Of a stretch of 64,000 bases of DNA, positions 1 to 11,569 are shown one piece after another. Source of the DNA: Triticum aestivum (taxonomy: Eukaryota > Streptophyta > Magnoliopsida > Poales > Poaceae); NCBI RefSeq assembly GCF_018294505.1, contig NC_057803.1, forward strand, positions 683,098,020 through 683,162,019, in the 5' to 3' direction. Numbering within the stretch: position 1 is the stretch's first letter; each line of letters opens with the position of its first letter. A model generated the notes under the pieces. The model had not been told where the DNA came from. It worked only from the letters and a program-made list of their open reading frames with translations, and ran no database searches. The position numbers were made by a program, and so were the translations under genes.

Positions 1-260
1 TTGTTTTCACTACTGTTTTAATTAGTTTAGAGCCCTTAAACATTTTATCAAGGTTTGGTTTCTCCATCGTATTTACACCTGATTTATCTGACCCACCTTG
101 AACATTTTGGTTTCATTGTTTGAAAACTTTTATTATTTGCCTTTATTTTAAATTTGAATTTTGAACTGGGTTTCGAACTACGCGGGTTTATCAACAGTAA
201 CCGAGGTGACGTGGCATCATTAGCGGAGTTTCACTGTAGCTTAATTATCCGGGCGTCACA
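1..260 (-). repeat. E1a 3' LTR (5' part only)
   Basis: Matches 8126-8385 base for base except one position. On the minus strand it opens with TGTGACGCCC at 260. A purine-rich stretch (minus-strand GGAGGAGAAT, 261-270) precedes it and fits a polypurine tract. The rest of this LTR lies left of the window. Confidence 0.85.
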
Positions 261-3200
261 ATTCTCCTCCACTACAAGAAATCTCGTCCCGAGATTTAAG
301 AGGGGGTATAAGGGGGAAGGTCTGGTTACGAAATCCTAACGAATCTTCTCAGTCTTGGTTGCTCTTCTCGAAGAGGTCGACCCATTATATTGATGTCTTC
401 CTTTCTCTGCTTCAGGTCATCATGATGAAGTCATCATCCTTTCTTCGGAAATTTCATCGTACTAACGAAAGATTAAGGGGGTATACCGAAGAATGGATCT
501 CTGCAGGGTAGATTATTTGGTAGACAACAACGAGGAAGGTGGCGGAAAGTAACTCTTGAATTGAAATTCAAGACAATATCGAGAGCAAAGCAAGAAGGTG
601 CAAAATAGAAGTTTCAAGCGCATAGGCAATCGTTCGTTGCCTGAAACAGAGTGTGAATGGGGTTCAGAGCAACGGGAATAAGCATTGCGTCTGATACCAG
701 AATAGATCACTAGGAAGGTGGCTCGTGATCTTTCATACGAAGCCAAGCGTGAGGATTAGCTTTAGTAACAGGGGTGCAGGAGAGTCAGGTTTCGATCCTG
801 TGGAACTGTGGGTTATGGGCCCACCATGTGGGTTAAAAGTAGGAAAGGCGGTGACGTCTTGCACAACCATGTAAGCAAGGCATGTCAGAGGAGAGTCTAT
901 GGGTCATGTCGGCAACAACATAGGTACCAAGGGCGAGGGACGAAGAGAACCATTTTCCTGCTCGTTGAACGAGGCGGACCAATAGGCAAAGTTCTCGTCC
1001 ATCGGCGGTTACCGGAAGTTATCAACAGTAGAAACAGGGTTACACCAGACAGGAGGGTACACCGAGGTGTTTACCTAAGCAGGGGATTACCACTGCTCGG
1101 TTAAGTAGTTTACAAGTAAGTTTGAACAAAACAACGGAAAGGAAAATGTGCTTAAACACGTATATCAGGGGTATATCCTTCCCAAGGACAAGCAGAGCAT
1201 GATATCCATGACAGGATATTATGTAGAAAACTCCTTAGGTAGGGGAGAAAAATTTCATGATACTACCCATACAGCGGTGTTTGGATAATTGAGCAGGAAA
1301 CATTTATCATTGGGCTTCAAATGTTCTTGTTGAAAATTGGAGTACCATAGACATGCTTCGAGATAGCATTGACATGGGCTTCGAGCAAAAGGTCAGACTT
1401 TAGATATAGGAAGGATCCATTAGGAACAACGTGTAGGATAAGTCTTACAATTTCCTCAGGGAAGAATGGCTAAACTTGCTAAAAAGGATACTACAATAAT
1501 AGGTCCTCCACCCAGGGGGGGGGGTGCTAGGCATGACATCATGTTACCAGGTCATCAAAGGACCAATGTTATAACTCTTGAAAATATGTTCCAACCATCA
1601 TATCTGATGGAGATTCAGATATGATGGGTGTCAGGATACCTCAGGCTCAGGATGCCCGAGAAGAAAGGTGCAACACAAATTGACGGGATGACACTGTAAG
1701 ATTCTCGGGAAATGAACTAAGAAGTGATTTCCGTTAACAAGAGTTCATCATTAACCCAAGGAGAGGATGATGAGGTGGCTGATGGACTCAACGGCAATTC
1801 ACCGAGATTCCCAAAAGATGGATTTCCATCATTAAGTGAACAAGGAGATAACATTTGTCAGATCAAATGATATAAGGAAGTATGCTCGAGGAAAACATAC
1901 ACAATTAAACATTGGTTGAAAGGTGCGCCCGAAATATGGGTTGGGTTGCACGACCAATGTCAGAATGGTGATTCAATTAGCGAAGGACTTAGAATGAACT
2001 ATTGCCCATTCACTTCAAAGCAATAGGGTTGTTAGAAGTTTTGAATTCACACGTCATAGCTCCATTGTCGGTATTCCGGTTGAAAACAATACGGGGACCA
2101 AGGAATGAACGAAGATGGCAAGAAGTATTATGTTATGAAGAATTATTAAGAGGTGGTGAAATTCTCACCACATTCTTGACAAAAAGAGATGGTAATACTA
2201 CCGAGGTAAGGAAGATCGACTGCTGGGTAGCAGTGATCTCAAGGTTTACACCAAACACGAACAAGTTGTGTTGAACGGAAGGCAATAAAGTGGTCGATGA
2301 GAACAGGAATCATCGAGGGGCAAGGATGGTATTACCCATCATGAATTCAATTGAATTCCTGGAAGAGCTCATAAGGTTGATGATGATCACGACACAATTG
2401 TCGAGAGATTTCATGCAGATGTAGTCAATCAGCGACGACATCAAGTCAAAGGAATGATGAAGCAAGAGGTTATTGGAACCACCGTTACGACACAAACTCG
2501 AACTCAAGCTTGTTGTTTAAGGTGAAAGGGTATGACGAGGACAATCGACGTAAGGTTAGTTCATCGTCGAAAATTGGTGCTCCGAAAATAAGGACCAGGT
2601 AGCCCCGTTAGAATTCGTCACGACAACGATATAGCCAAACAGGCTAGGAATGGCGTGATCGGGTAACAAACTCGTACTTATAGAAGCTTACTGAAGAGTT
2701 GTTGAACCGTAGAGCGGACTCGGTTCAGTTATCGGTGTCTTTGAGTGTTCAATAACTCAGAGCCCGCGAAAAATTGGAGTCGATGGGAAGGTAGCACTTG
2801 ATGAAGAACTCATAAAAAGTTATGCAGTTCCATGATAATCTCGAGATACCAGGGGGGTAATACTCGACACAAGATCAAAGTAAAGGTTGGACTGGTGTAT
2901 TGATCCATAGAAGACAATTGTTTTAACTTGTCCGAGAAATGAGATCAAAGAAGAACAATCATGGTCGGAACCACGGTTGCAAGGGATCAATTCACAGATA
3001 CCATAGGTTAGTTATCAAGGAAATAGTTATTGTTACAAGAAGCTTTCATGATAGGATATATATCGCGTCCATGGGCATGAACACAAGTTCATGGTCGACT
3101 CCCACTTCTCCAATGCATAACCTTTCATTCACTTCTCACATTCGATGAAGTTGTAGTGTTGAAATTTTGTCTGGTGAAGCATCAGAAGGGTATGACTCGT

Positions 3201-4426
3201 GAAAACTTTCGGGTTCACACGGTTTAGAGAAGGCATATGTTCAACCCATAGGGGCTTCTTAGAAACATATACCACAAGTTTCAAGAGTAAATAACACAAA
3301 CTCGATGGCAGAGCATGGTTGAGGATGCAGACGATACAATTTACCAAAGGCATTATGTATCCGAGAAAAAGGCTCACAAGTTTATTGAATATGAAGGGCA
3401 TTGTCAGATAAAATCCAACAAAGGATCTGGTGGTCCACAAGGGATCTGACGTGAGCATCGGTACTCAACTAGAGGAAGCAAATTATAGAAACAACTGACT
3501 AACTCAATTGTCAAATGCAAAGGAATTATGATTTCCAAATCAAGGGATCAGAAGCAATGCTCTGATTAGGGGTGGATAAGTTGAATAGCCGTAGGGTACA
3601 ATCAAAGACAATTGGGTTGGTCGAGAACCAATTCCAGTAAAAAGAATGGCAGCTCAGCCGGAAAAGTAATTTATAAGGATCAATGATGATTGCGTGTATT
3701 CGCAAACATATTGAGTCAACAGACCCAAAATGGTAATGACAAGGAATGTCAATATGACTACGAGACTTATGGGATTATCCATAATGCAAGCAAGCAAGAA
3801 TTTCAAGATCCAAAGGCCCCAAAGGATTTTCGGAAGATCGAATATTATTTCGAAGACTCTTGTGAAACACATGAACAACTAGGGATGAGCGGATACTCGA
3901 CAAGTGCGAGGATTTATTCGAAGGGGTATTCATGTGGCAAAGAACTGCTAGGCAGTAGGCACGAAGTATTCTCGGAACAATAGAGAAAACTTCGGGTATC
4001 TTGTAATAACAAGAACAATGGGGAATGATCGTAAGAATGGCAAGTGTAAGTAGTTATCCATAAGGATTTATCGGTGGTCGGGAATAGCAAAAGTGATGGG
4101 CACAAAGTCTCGAGAGAATATCAAAGAGTATCTCCGAAATCTTCTGGTGCAGTCGGTGACCATCTGGACTGACGGGGCTCTCCGGGAGAGAGTATTTACG
4201 AGAACCTAAAGTTAGTTTTTTGTAAAAATCGTTTAACCCGAATAGAAGAGAGTCAGAGTCCCAGAGTAAAGGTCGAGGAATAAAAGATCCTAATACCTCC
4301 CGATGGCGACGTGGGCCCATGGGCCACACAGCCATGTTAGTAAAAAGTTTTTCAACGACTAGACTCGACTTCGGCCAAGGAGTTGGAAAGGGGGATTCCT
4401 ACAGGCAGTCGGCTCTGATACCAACT
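261..4426 (-). mobile_element. E1a internal region, no recognisable coding capacity
   Basis: This is 4.2 kb between PBS and polypurine tract. Reading frames on either strand stay near or below 110 residues and none shows a gag zinc knuckle, protease DTG/DSG, reverse transcriptase YXDD or integrase signature. The sequence looks like a decayed or never-coding internal domain of a non-autonomous element. I see no other structure beyond a short poly-G run near 1516. Confidence 0.6.
4411..4423 (-). promoter_or_regulatory. E1a primer-binding site (initiator tRNA-Met type)
   Basis: The minus strand reads TGGTATCAGAGCC three bases after the 5' LTR end at 4427. This is the usual plant retrotransposon primer site matching the 3' end of initiator tRNA-Met. 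It fixes the element as minus-strand and identifies 4427-8385 as the 5' LTR. Confidence 0.85.
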
Positions 4427-7400
4427 TGTGACGCCCCCGATTCAATCGTACACTAATCATGCACGCAAATGTGTACGATCAAGATCAGGGACTCACGGAA
4501 AGATATCACAACACAACTCTAAAACATAAATAAGTCATACAAGCATCATAATACAAGCCAGGGGCCGCGAGGGCTCGAATACAAGTGCTCGATCATAGAC
4601 GAGTCAGCGGAAGCAACAATATCTGAGTACAGACATAAGTTAAACAAGTTGCCATAAGATGGCTAGCACAAACTGGGATACAGATCGAAAGAGGCGCAGG
4701 CCTCCTGCCTGGGATCCTCCTAACTACTCTTGGTCGTCGTCAACGGGCTGCACGTAGTAGTAGGCACCTCCAGTGTAGTAGTCGTCGTCGACGGTGGCGT
4801 CTGGCTCCAGGGCTCCAGCATCTGGTTGCGACAACCAGGTAGAAGGGAAAGGGGGGAAGAGGGAGAAAAGCAACCGTGAGTACTCATCCAAAGTACTCGC
4901 AAGCAAGGAACTACACTACATATGCATGGTATATGTGTAAGGAGGCCATATCAGTGGACTGAACTGCAGAATGCCAGAATAAGAGGGGGATAGCTAATCC
5001 TGTCGAAGACTATGCTTCTCGCGACCACCGTCTTGCAGCATGTAGAAGAGAGTAGATTGAAGTCCTCCAAGTAGCGTCTCCAAGTAGCATATCCAGGTAG
5101 CATCTCCAAGCGCATCTCCAGTCGCATCGCATAGCATAATTCTACCCGGCGATCCTCTCCTCGTCGCCCTGCGGAAAAGCGATCACTGGGTTGTCTGTGG
5201 AACTTGGAAGGGTGTGTTTTATTAAGTATCCGGTTCTAGTTGTCATAAGGTCAAGGTACAACTCCAAGTCGTCCTGTTACCGAAGATCACGGCTATTCGA
5301 ATAGATTAACTTCCCTGCAGGGGTGCACCACATAGCCCAACACGCTTGATCCCATTTGGCCGGACACACTTTCCTGGGTCATGCCCGGCCGCGGAAGATC
5401 AACACGTCGCAGCCCCACCTAGGCAAAACAGAGAGGCCAGCACGCCGGTCTAAACCTAAGCGCACAGGGGTCTGGGCCCATCGCCCATAGCACACCTGCA
5501 CGTTGCGTGGGCGGCCGGAAGCAGAACTAGCCCCTTAATACAAGAGCAGGCTTACGTTCCAATCCGGCGCGCGCCGCTCCGTCGCTGACGTCTGAAGTGC
5601 TTCGGCTGATACCACGACGTCGGGATACCCATAACTACTCCCACGTAGATGGTTAGTGCGTATAGGCTCGTAGCCGACTCAGATCAAATACCAAGATCTC
5701 GTTAAGCGTGTTAAGTATCCGCGAACGCCGAACAGGGCCAGGCCCACCTGTCTCCTAGGTGGTCTCAACCTGCCCTGTCGCTCCGCCACAAAGTAACAGT
5801 CGAGGGCCGTCGGGAACCCAGGCCCACCTCTACCGGGATGGAGCCACCTGCCCCTTCAGCCCCCAACTCCGAACAGTATCACAAGTAATGTAACAGTGTA
5901 AAGTATATAGTATATGCCCGTGATCACCTCCCGAAGTGATCACAGCCCAGTAGTATAGCATGGCAGACGGACAAGAGTGTAGGGCCACTGATGGAACACT
6001 AGCATCCTATACTAAGCATTTAGGATTGCGGGTAAGGTATCAATGACTGTAGCAGCAATGACAGGCTATGCATCAGAATAGGATTAACGGAAAGCAGTAA
6101 CATGCTACACTACTCTAATGCAAGCAGTATAGAGAAGAGTAGGCGATATCTGGTGATCAAAGGGGGGCCTTGCCTGATTGCTCTGGCAAGAAGGAGGGGT
6201 CGTCAACTCCGTAGTCGAACTGGGCAGCAGCAGCGTCGGTCTCGTAGTCTACGGGAGAGAAGAGGGGGAAGAAACAATGAATACAATGCAAACAAATGCA
6301 TATCGATGCATGACATGACAAGTAACGATGCTAGGTGCGCCCAATCGCGGTAGTTGGTGATACCGATGAAGGGGGGAAACATCCGGGAAAGTATTCCCGG
6401 TGTTTCGCATTTTCGGACAGATGAACCGGAGGGGAAAAGTTGCGAGTTCGATAGGTTAGGGGTGTGTGGCGGACGAACAGACCACGTATCCGGGTTCGTC
6501 TCGTCGTTCTGAGCAACTTTCATGTACAAAGTATTTTCATCCGAGTTACGGATTAAAAGATATGATTTTCTAAAGATTTAAATCATTTTCTGATTTTAAT
6601 TATATATTTAAGTCCAACATTATCCAAAACAGTGTGTGGTGACGTAGGCATGACATCAGAGTGATGTCAGCAGGTCAACTGGTCGGTTGACCAGTCAAAC
6701 CAGACAGGTGGGTCCAGTGGGACCCACATGTCATTGTCAGGGGCATTAACAGGGGGTTTAGACTAACTAAACAGGTTAATTAGAGGGTGGGACCCAACAG
6801 TTAGTGAGAGATTAGGGTTTTAATTAGCTAACTATTTAGTTAACCAATTATTCTTTTTATTTATTTCGTTTATTGAAGTGGGGCCTACAGGTCAGTGAGA
6901 TAGGGGCGGCCCAGTCAGCAGTTGACCCAGTCAACGGTCAACAGGGGGCCCTGGGCCCACCAGTCAGCGGCCCAGGTGGTGGGACCCGCAGTGCCAGGTC
7001 AGCAGGGCCGGCCCTCGCCGCCGGCGACCAAAAGCACGGCGCAGACCCGCCGGAGTTCGCCGGAAATTGCGCACAGGGCACGGATCCGCGCACGCCTGGG
7101 CTCGTTCGAACGAGCGCGCAGAGGCGCATCTAGTGGGGGCGGTGGCGTGGCCGGAGGAGGGCTGCAGCATCACCGGTGACGAGCGGGGAGGCGCAGGTGA
7201 GGGGCGCAGCCGGCGCGAGCGGTGCCCGGGGCGAGGCCGTGGCCGGAGCGGTGCGCTGCCCGCGGTGAAGCGGCGATCAGGGGCCGTGGCAGGGGAGCCT
7301 AGTGGCGTGGAGCGTGCGACGGATGAGGCCACTGAGGGCGGGCGGCGCGAGCTACGGCGCGGGCGTGCGAGTGCGATGAGCGGTCGGAGTGGGCGGGCAC

Positions 7401-8385
7401 GACGTCGGTCGCGCGGACGAGGCCATGGCGCACGGGGCAGAGGGAGGAGGAGGGCACGGCCCTCACCAGCGTTGGAGAGCAGAGGGGTCGGCGAGGCTCG
7501 TTGGAGCCGTCGAGGTGGAGGCGAGGCAGCGACGGTGGAGCGGCGCCGGGCGACGAGGTCCTCGGGCAGCAGCGCGTGGCGGCGCTGGGAGCGGCGCGCC
7601 GTCCAGATCGAGTCGAACGAGGAGTCGAGAAAGGGGCTGCGGGGACGAGGCAGGGCGGCGGGGTCTGGCGACGGCGTGGAAGAAGACCAGTGAGGGAGGT
7701 CCGGCGAGGCGAGCTCCGGGCGCGGGGCGGCGTCGGGCGACCTCCTCCTCTCGATCCCGATCCAATCGGGGGAAGAGGGAGGGGGAGATATTTTCGGGGG
7801 AGTGGTGTCGGTGGCGGAGTGGCTCTCACCGGGTGGGGGAATAAGGAGAGGGAGTGGGCCGGCCTGTAGGTTGGGCCGGGTGGGCCGGTCGGGCGGCCTG
7901 GTGGGTTGGCCCAGTTGGGGCCATGGCCCCAGGGGGGTTTGTTTTTTTTTTTTCTTTTGTATTTTCTTTTCTGTTTTATTTCTAGTTTCTTTTAATCTTT
8001 AGTTTTTACAAAAATCACCACTGGTACCTAAAGTAGTATTTATAAACAAACTGCTGTCACATCAATTCTTAACCCATAATAAAATATTTTTAATATTTTA
8101 TAAAATCCAATAGGTATTTGTTTAATTGTTTTCACTACTGTTTTAATTAGTTTAGAGCCCTTAAACATTTTATCAAGGTTTGGTTTCTCCATCGTATTTA
8201 CACCTGATTTATCTGACCCACCTTGAACATTTTGGTTTCATTGTTTGAAAACTTTTATTATTTGCCTTTATTTTAAATTTGAATTTTGAACTAGGTTTCG
8301 AACTACGCGGGTTTATCAACAGTAACCGAGGTGACGTGGCATCATTAGCGGAGTTTCACTGTAGCTTAATTATCCGGGCGTCACA
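4427..8385 (-). repeat. E1a 5' LTR, 3959 bp
   Basis: Bounded by TGTGACGCCC on the minus strand at 8385 and by the inverse at 4427. The stretch 6900-7900 is very GC-rich and throws up overlapping open frames on both strands, which I read as composition artefacts. A degenerate tandem run of about 15-bp CATCTCCAAG-like units lies at 5065-5135. Almost 4 kb is long for an LTR and nearly equals the internal region. Confidence 0.8.
5065..5135. repeat. Degenerate short tandem repeat in E1a LTR
   Basis: Five or so imperfect copies of a 14-16 bp unit built on TCCAAGTAGCAT / TCCAAGCGCAT. Seen directly; no function suggested. Confidence 0.6.
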
Positions 8386-9182
8386 CCTATGCATAGGGGT
8401 TGGCACACGTTTTTGTCGTGATTCTCCGGTAGAACTTTGGGGCACTCTTTGAGGTCCTTTGTGTTGGTTGAATAGATGAATCTGAGATTGTGTGATGCAT
8501 ATTGTATAATCATACCCACGGATACTTGAGGTGACATTGGAGTATATAGGTGACATTAGGGTTTTGGTTGATTTGTGTCTTAAGGTGTTATTCTAGTACG
8601 AACTCTAGGGTTGTTTGTGACACTTATAGAAATAGCCCAACGGATTGATTGGAAAGAATAACTTTGAGGTGGTTTCGTACCCTACCATAATCTCTTCATT
8701 TGCTCTCTGCTATTAGTGACTTTGGAGTGACTCTTTGTTGCATGTTGAGGGATAGTTATGTGATCCAATTATGTTAGTATTGTTGAGGGAACTTGCACTA
8801 GTGAAAGTATGAACCCTAGGCCTTGTTTCAATGCATTGCGATACCGTTTACGCTCACTTTTACCATTAGTTACCTTGCTGTTTTTATAATTTCATATTAC
8901 AAATACCTTTATCTACTATCCATATACCACTTGTATCACCATCTCTTCGCCGAACTAGTGCACCTATACAATTTACCACTGTATTGGGTGTGTTGGGGAC
9001 ACAAGAGACTCTTTGTTATTTGGTTGCAGGGTTGTTTGAGAGAGACCATCTTCATCCTACGCCTCCTATGGATTGATAAACCTTAGGTCATCCACTTGAG
9101 GGAAATTTGCTGTTGTCCTACAAACCTCTGCACTTGGAGGCCCAACAACGTCTACAAGAAGAAGGTTGTGTAGTAGACATCA
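8386..9182 (+). repeat. E1b 5' LTR (3' part, upstream part displaced by E1a)
   Basis: Aligns with 17039-17834, the 3' part of the intact LTR, and ends in ACATCA just before the primer site. The upstream half lies to the left of E1a, outside the window. Confidence 0.85.
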
Positions 9183-9192
9183 AGCTCTTTTC

Positions 9193-9210
9193 TGGCGCCG
9201 TTGCCGGGGA
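9193..9210 (+). promoter_or_regulatory. E1b primer-binding site (tRNA-Asp type), with a near-duplicate at 9255
   Basis: TGGCGCCGTTGCCGGGGA lies 10 bp after the LTR and matches the Athila-type site complementary to the tRNA-Asp 3' end. A second imperfect copy (TAGCGCCGTTGCCGGAGA) occurs 62 bp downstream at 9255-9272, inside a longer imperfect duplication of the leader. Confidence 0.8.
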
Positions 9211-9487
9211 GGTTCGCGCAAGTCAAGATTTGACTCCCGACAATGAGCCATTTCTAGCGCCGTTGCCGGAGAGTCTGCGCAAAAGTCAACATACAAGTAC
9301 CCATCACAATCCCTATCTCCCGCTTTACATTATTTGCTATTTGCCTCTCGTTTTCCTCTCCCCCACTTCACCCTTGCCGTTTTATTCGCCCTCTCTCTCT
9401 CTCTATCCTCCCCCTCTCTCTCTCTATTTGCCTCTTTTGCCCGTTTGCTTTTTGTTTGCTCGTGTGTTGGATTGCTTGTTTGTCATC

Positions 9488-11569
9488 ATGGCTCAAGATA
9501 ATACTAAATTGTGTGACTTCACCAATACCAACAATAATGATTTCCTTAGCACTCCGATTGCTCCTCTTACCAATGCTGAATCTTGTGAAATTAATACTGC
9601 TTTGCTAAATCTTGTCATGAAAGATCCGCTCTCTGGCCTTCCTAGTGAAGATGCCGCTACCCATCTTAATAGATTCGTTAATTTGTGTGACATGCAAAAG
9701 AAGAAAGATGTCGATAATGATATTTTTAAATTGAAGCTATTTCCTTTTTCTCTTAGAGATCGTGCTAAATCTTGGTTTTCATCTTTGCCTAAAAATAGTA
9801 TTGATTCATGGAACAAGTGCAAAGTTGCTTTTATCTCTAAGTATTTTCCTCCCGCTAAGATCATCTCTCTTAGAAACGATATTATGAATTTTAAACAACT
9901 TGATCATGAACATGTTGCACAAGCTTGGGAGAGAATGAAATTAATGATACGTAATTGCCCTACACATGGTTTGAATTTGTGGATGATTATACAAAAATTT
10001 TATGCCGGATTAAATTTTGCTTCTAGAAATCTTTTAGATTCGGCCGCGGGAGGCACTTTTATGGAAATCACTTTAGGAGATGCTACTAAACTCCTAGATA
10101 ATATTATGGTTAATTATTCTCAATGGCACACTAAGAGATCTACTAATAAAAAGGTGCATGCGATAGAAGAAATTAATGTTTTGAGTGGAAAGATGGATGA
10201 ACTTATGAAATTATTTGCTACTAAGAGTGTTTCCTCTGATCCTAATGATATGCCTTTGTCTACTTTGATTGAGAATAATAATGAATCTATGGATGTGAAT
10301 TTTGTTGGTAGGAACAATTTTGGTAACAACGCGTATAGAGGAAATTTCAACCCTAGGCCTTATCCTAGTTATCCCTCTAATAATTATGGTAATTCCTACA
10401 ACAATTCTTATGGAAATTATAATAAGATGCCCTCTGATTTTGAATCTAATATTAAAGAATTTATTTCTTCGCAAAAGAATTTTAATGCTATGATTGAAGA
10501 AAAATTGCTTAAGATTGATGATTTGGCTAGGAACGTTGATAGAATTGCTCTTGATGTTGATTCTTTGAAACTTAGATCTATTCCACCTAAGCGTGATATC
10601 AATGAGTCTCTCAAAGCCATGAGAATTTCCATTGACGAGTGCAAAGAAAGAACTGCTAGGATGCGTGCTAAGAAAGATGCCTTTATAAAAGCGTGTTCTT
10701 CTAGTTCCTATGAAAATAATGATGAAGATCTAAAAGTTATTGATGTATCCCCTATTAAATCTTTGTTTTTCAATATGAATCTTGATAATGATGGGACTGA
10801 ATATGATCCACCTTTACCTAGAAGGCGTTCTAAGAATTCGGAATTTGTTGATCTTGATGCTAAATTTGATAAAAGTGGGATTGAAGAAATTAAAACCCTA
10901 GATGTTGCTAAACCCACTATATTGGATTTCAAGGAATTTAATTATGAAAATTTCTCTTTAATTGATTGTATTTCCTTGTTGCAATCCGTGCTAAAATCTC
11001 CTCACGTTTATAGTCAAAATAAAGCGTTTACTAAACATATCGTTGATGCCTTGATGCAATCTTATGAAGAAAAACTTGAATTGGAAGTTTATATCCCTAG
11101 AAAACTTTATGATGAGTGGGAACCTACTATTAAAATTAAAATTAAAAATTATGAGTTTTATGCTTTGTGTGATTTGGGTGCTAGTGTCTCTACTATTCCC
11201 AAAACTTTGTGTGACTTGCTAGATTTCCGTGATTTTGATGATTGCTCTCTAAACTTGCATCTTGCGGATTCCACTATTAAGAAACCTATTGGAAGAATTA
11301 ATGATGTTCTTATTGTTGCAAATAGGAATTATGTGCCCGTAGATTTTATCGTTCTTGATATAGATTGCAATCCTTCTTGCCCTATTATTCTCGGTAGACC
11401 TTTCCTTAGAACGGTTGGTGCAATTATTGATGTGAAGGAAGGGAATATTAGATTTCAATTTCCATTAAAAAATGGCATGGAACACTTCCCTAGAAAGCAA
11501 ATAAAATTACCATATGAATCTATCATGAGATCCACTTATGGATTGCCTACCAAAGATGGCAATACCTAG
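9488..11569 (+). CDS. Gag-protease polyprotein of Athila-like gypsy element E1b
   Basis: An uninterrupted 693-codon frame. I start it at the ATG at 9488 (MAQDN), because the open frame upstream is LTR and leader including a CT microsatellite (9390-9425). Residues about 40-230 match the retrotransposon gag fold, with the conserved block from LFPFSLRDRAKSWF through the YAGL segment. Residues 270-330 are Asn/Gly/Tyr-rich. Near residue 565 is a retropepsin active site (CDLGAS, the Athila form of D-S/T-G), followed by ILGRPFL about 75 residues later. I find no CCHC zinc knuckle. The frame stops at 11569 with no pol behind it. The product would assemble particles and process itself, but it lacks replication enzymes. 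The open frame in an otherwise ageing element suggests selection until fairly recently. Confidence 0.85.
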   Translation: MAQDNTKLCDFTNTNNNDFLSTPIAPLTNAESCEINTALLNLVMKDPLSGLPSEDAATHLNRFVNLCDMQKKKDVDNDIFKLKLFPFSLRDRAKSWFSSLPKNSIDSWNKCKVAFISKYFPPAKIISLRNDIMNFKQLDHEHVAQAWERMKLMIRNCPTHGLNLWMIIQKFYAGLNFASRNLLDSAAGGTFMEITLGDATKLLDNIMVNYSQWHTKRSTNKKVHAIEEINVLSGKMDELMKLFATKSVSSDPNDMPLSTLIENNNESMDVNFVGRNNFGNNAYRGNFNPRPYPSYPSNNYGNSYNNSYGNYNKMPSDFESNIKEFISSQKNFNAMIEEKLLKIDDLARNVDRIALDVDSLKLRSIPPKRDINESLKAMRISIDECKERTARMRAKKDAFIKACSSSSYENNDEDLKVIDVSPIKSLFFNMNLDNDGTEYDPPLPRRRSKNSEFVDLDAKFDKSGIEEIKTLDVAKPTILDFKEFNYENFSLIDCISLLQSVLKSPHVYSQNKAFTKHIVDALMQSYEEKLELEVYIPRKLYDEWEPTIKIKIKNYEFYALCDLGASVSTIPKTLCDLLDFRDFDDCSLNLHLADSTIKKPIGRINDVLIVANRNYVPVDFIVLDIDCNPSCPIILGRPFLRTVGAIIDVKEGNIRFQFPLKNGMEHFPRKQIKLPYESIMRSTYGLPTKDGNT

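Larger units (their letters stand above)
1..8385 (-). mobile_element. E1a: gypsy-type LTR retrotransposon with about 4-kb LTRs, 3' LTR cut by window edge
   Basis: The element reads on the minus strand. Its 5' LTR is 4427-8385, its internal region 261-4426, and 1-260 is the start of its 3' LTR. Positions 1-260 align without gaps to 8126-8385 with one substitution (near 168), so the insertion is fairly recent. Both LTR termini are TGTGACGCCC-type and their inverse. A tRNA-Met-type primer site follows the 5' LTR. The right flank CCTAT (8386-8390) should be one copy of the target duplication; the other lies outside the window. The same CCTAT occurs at the equivalent place in the intact LTR at 17039-17043, so this element landed inside the 5' LTR of E1b. 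No gag or pol domain is recognisable, so it is probably non-autonomous. Superfamily is inferred from structure only. Confidence 0.75.

Noticed and set aside
4411..4423. tRNA-like 3' end sequence (also 37402, 45756, 54868)
   Set aside because: Only the primer-binding complement of tRNA-Met; no cloverleaf around it.
6870..7870. Overlapping long open frames on both strands (up to about 208 codons)
   Set aside because: Very GC-rich LTR sequence of E1a; frames overlap in several phases, are Arg/Gly/Ala-biased and show no domain.
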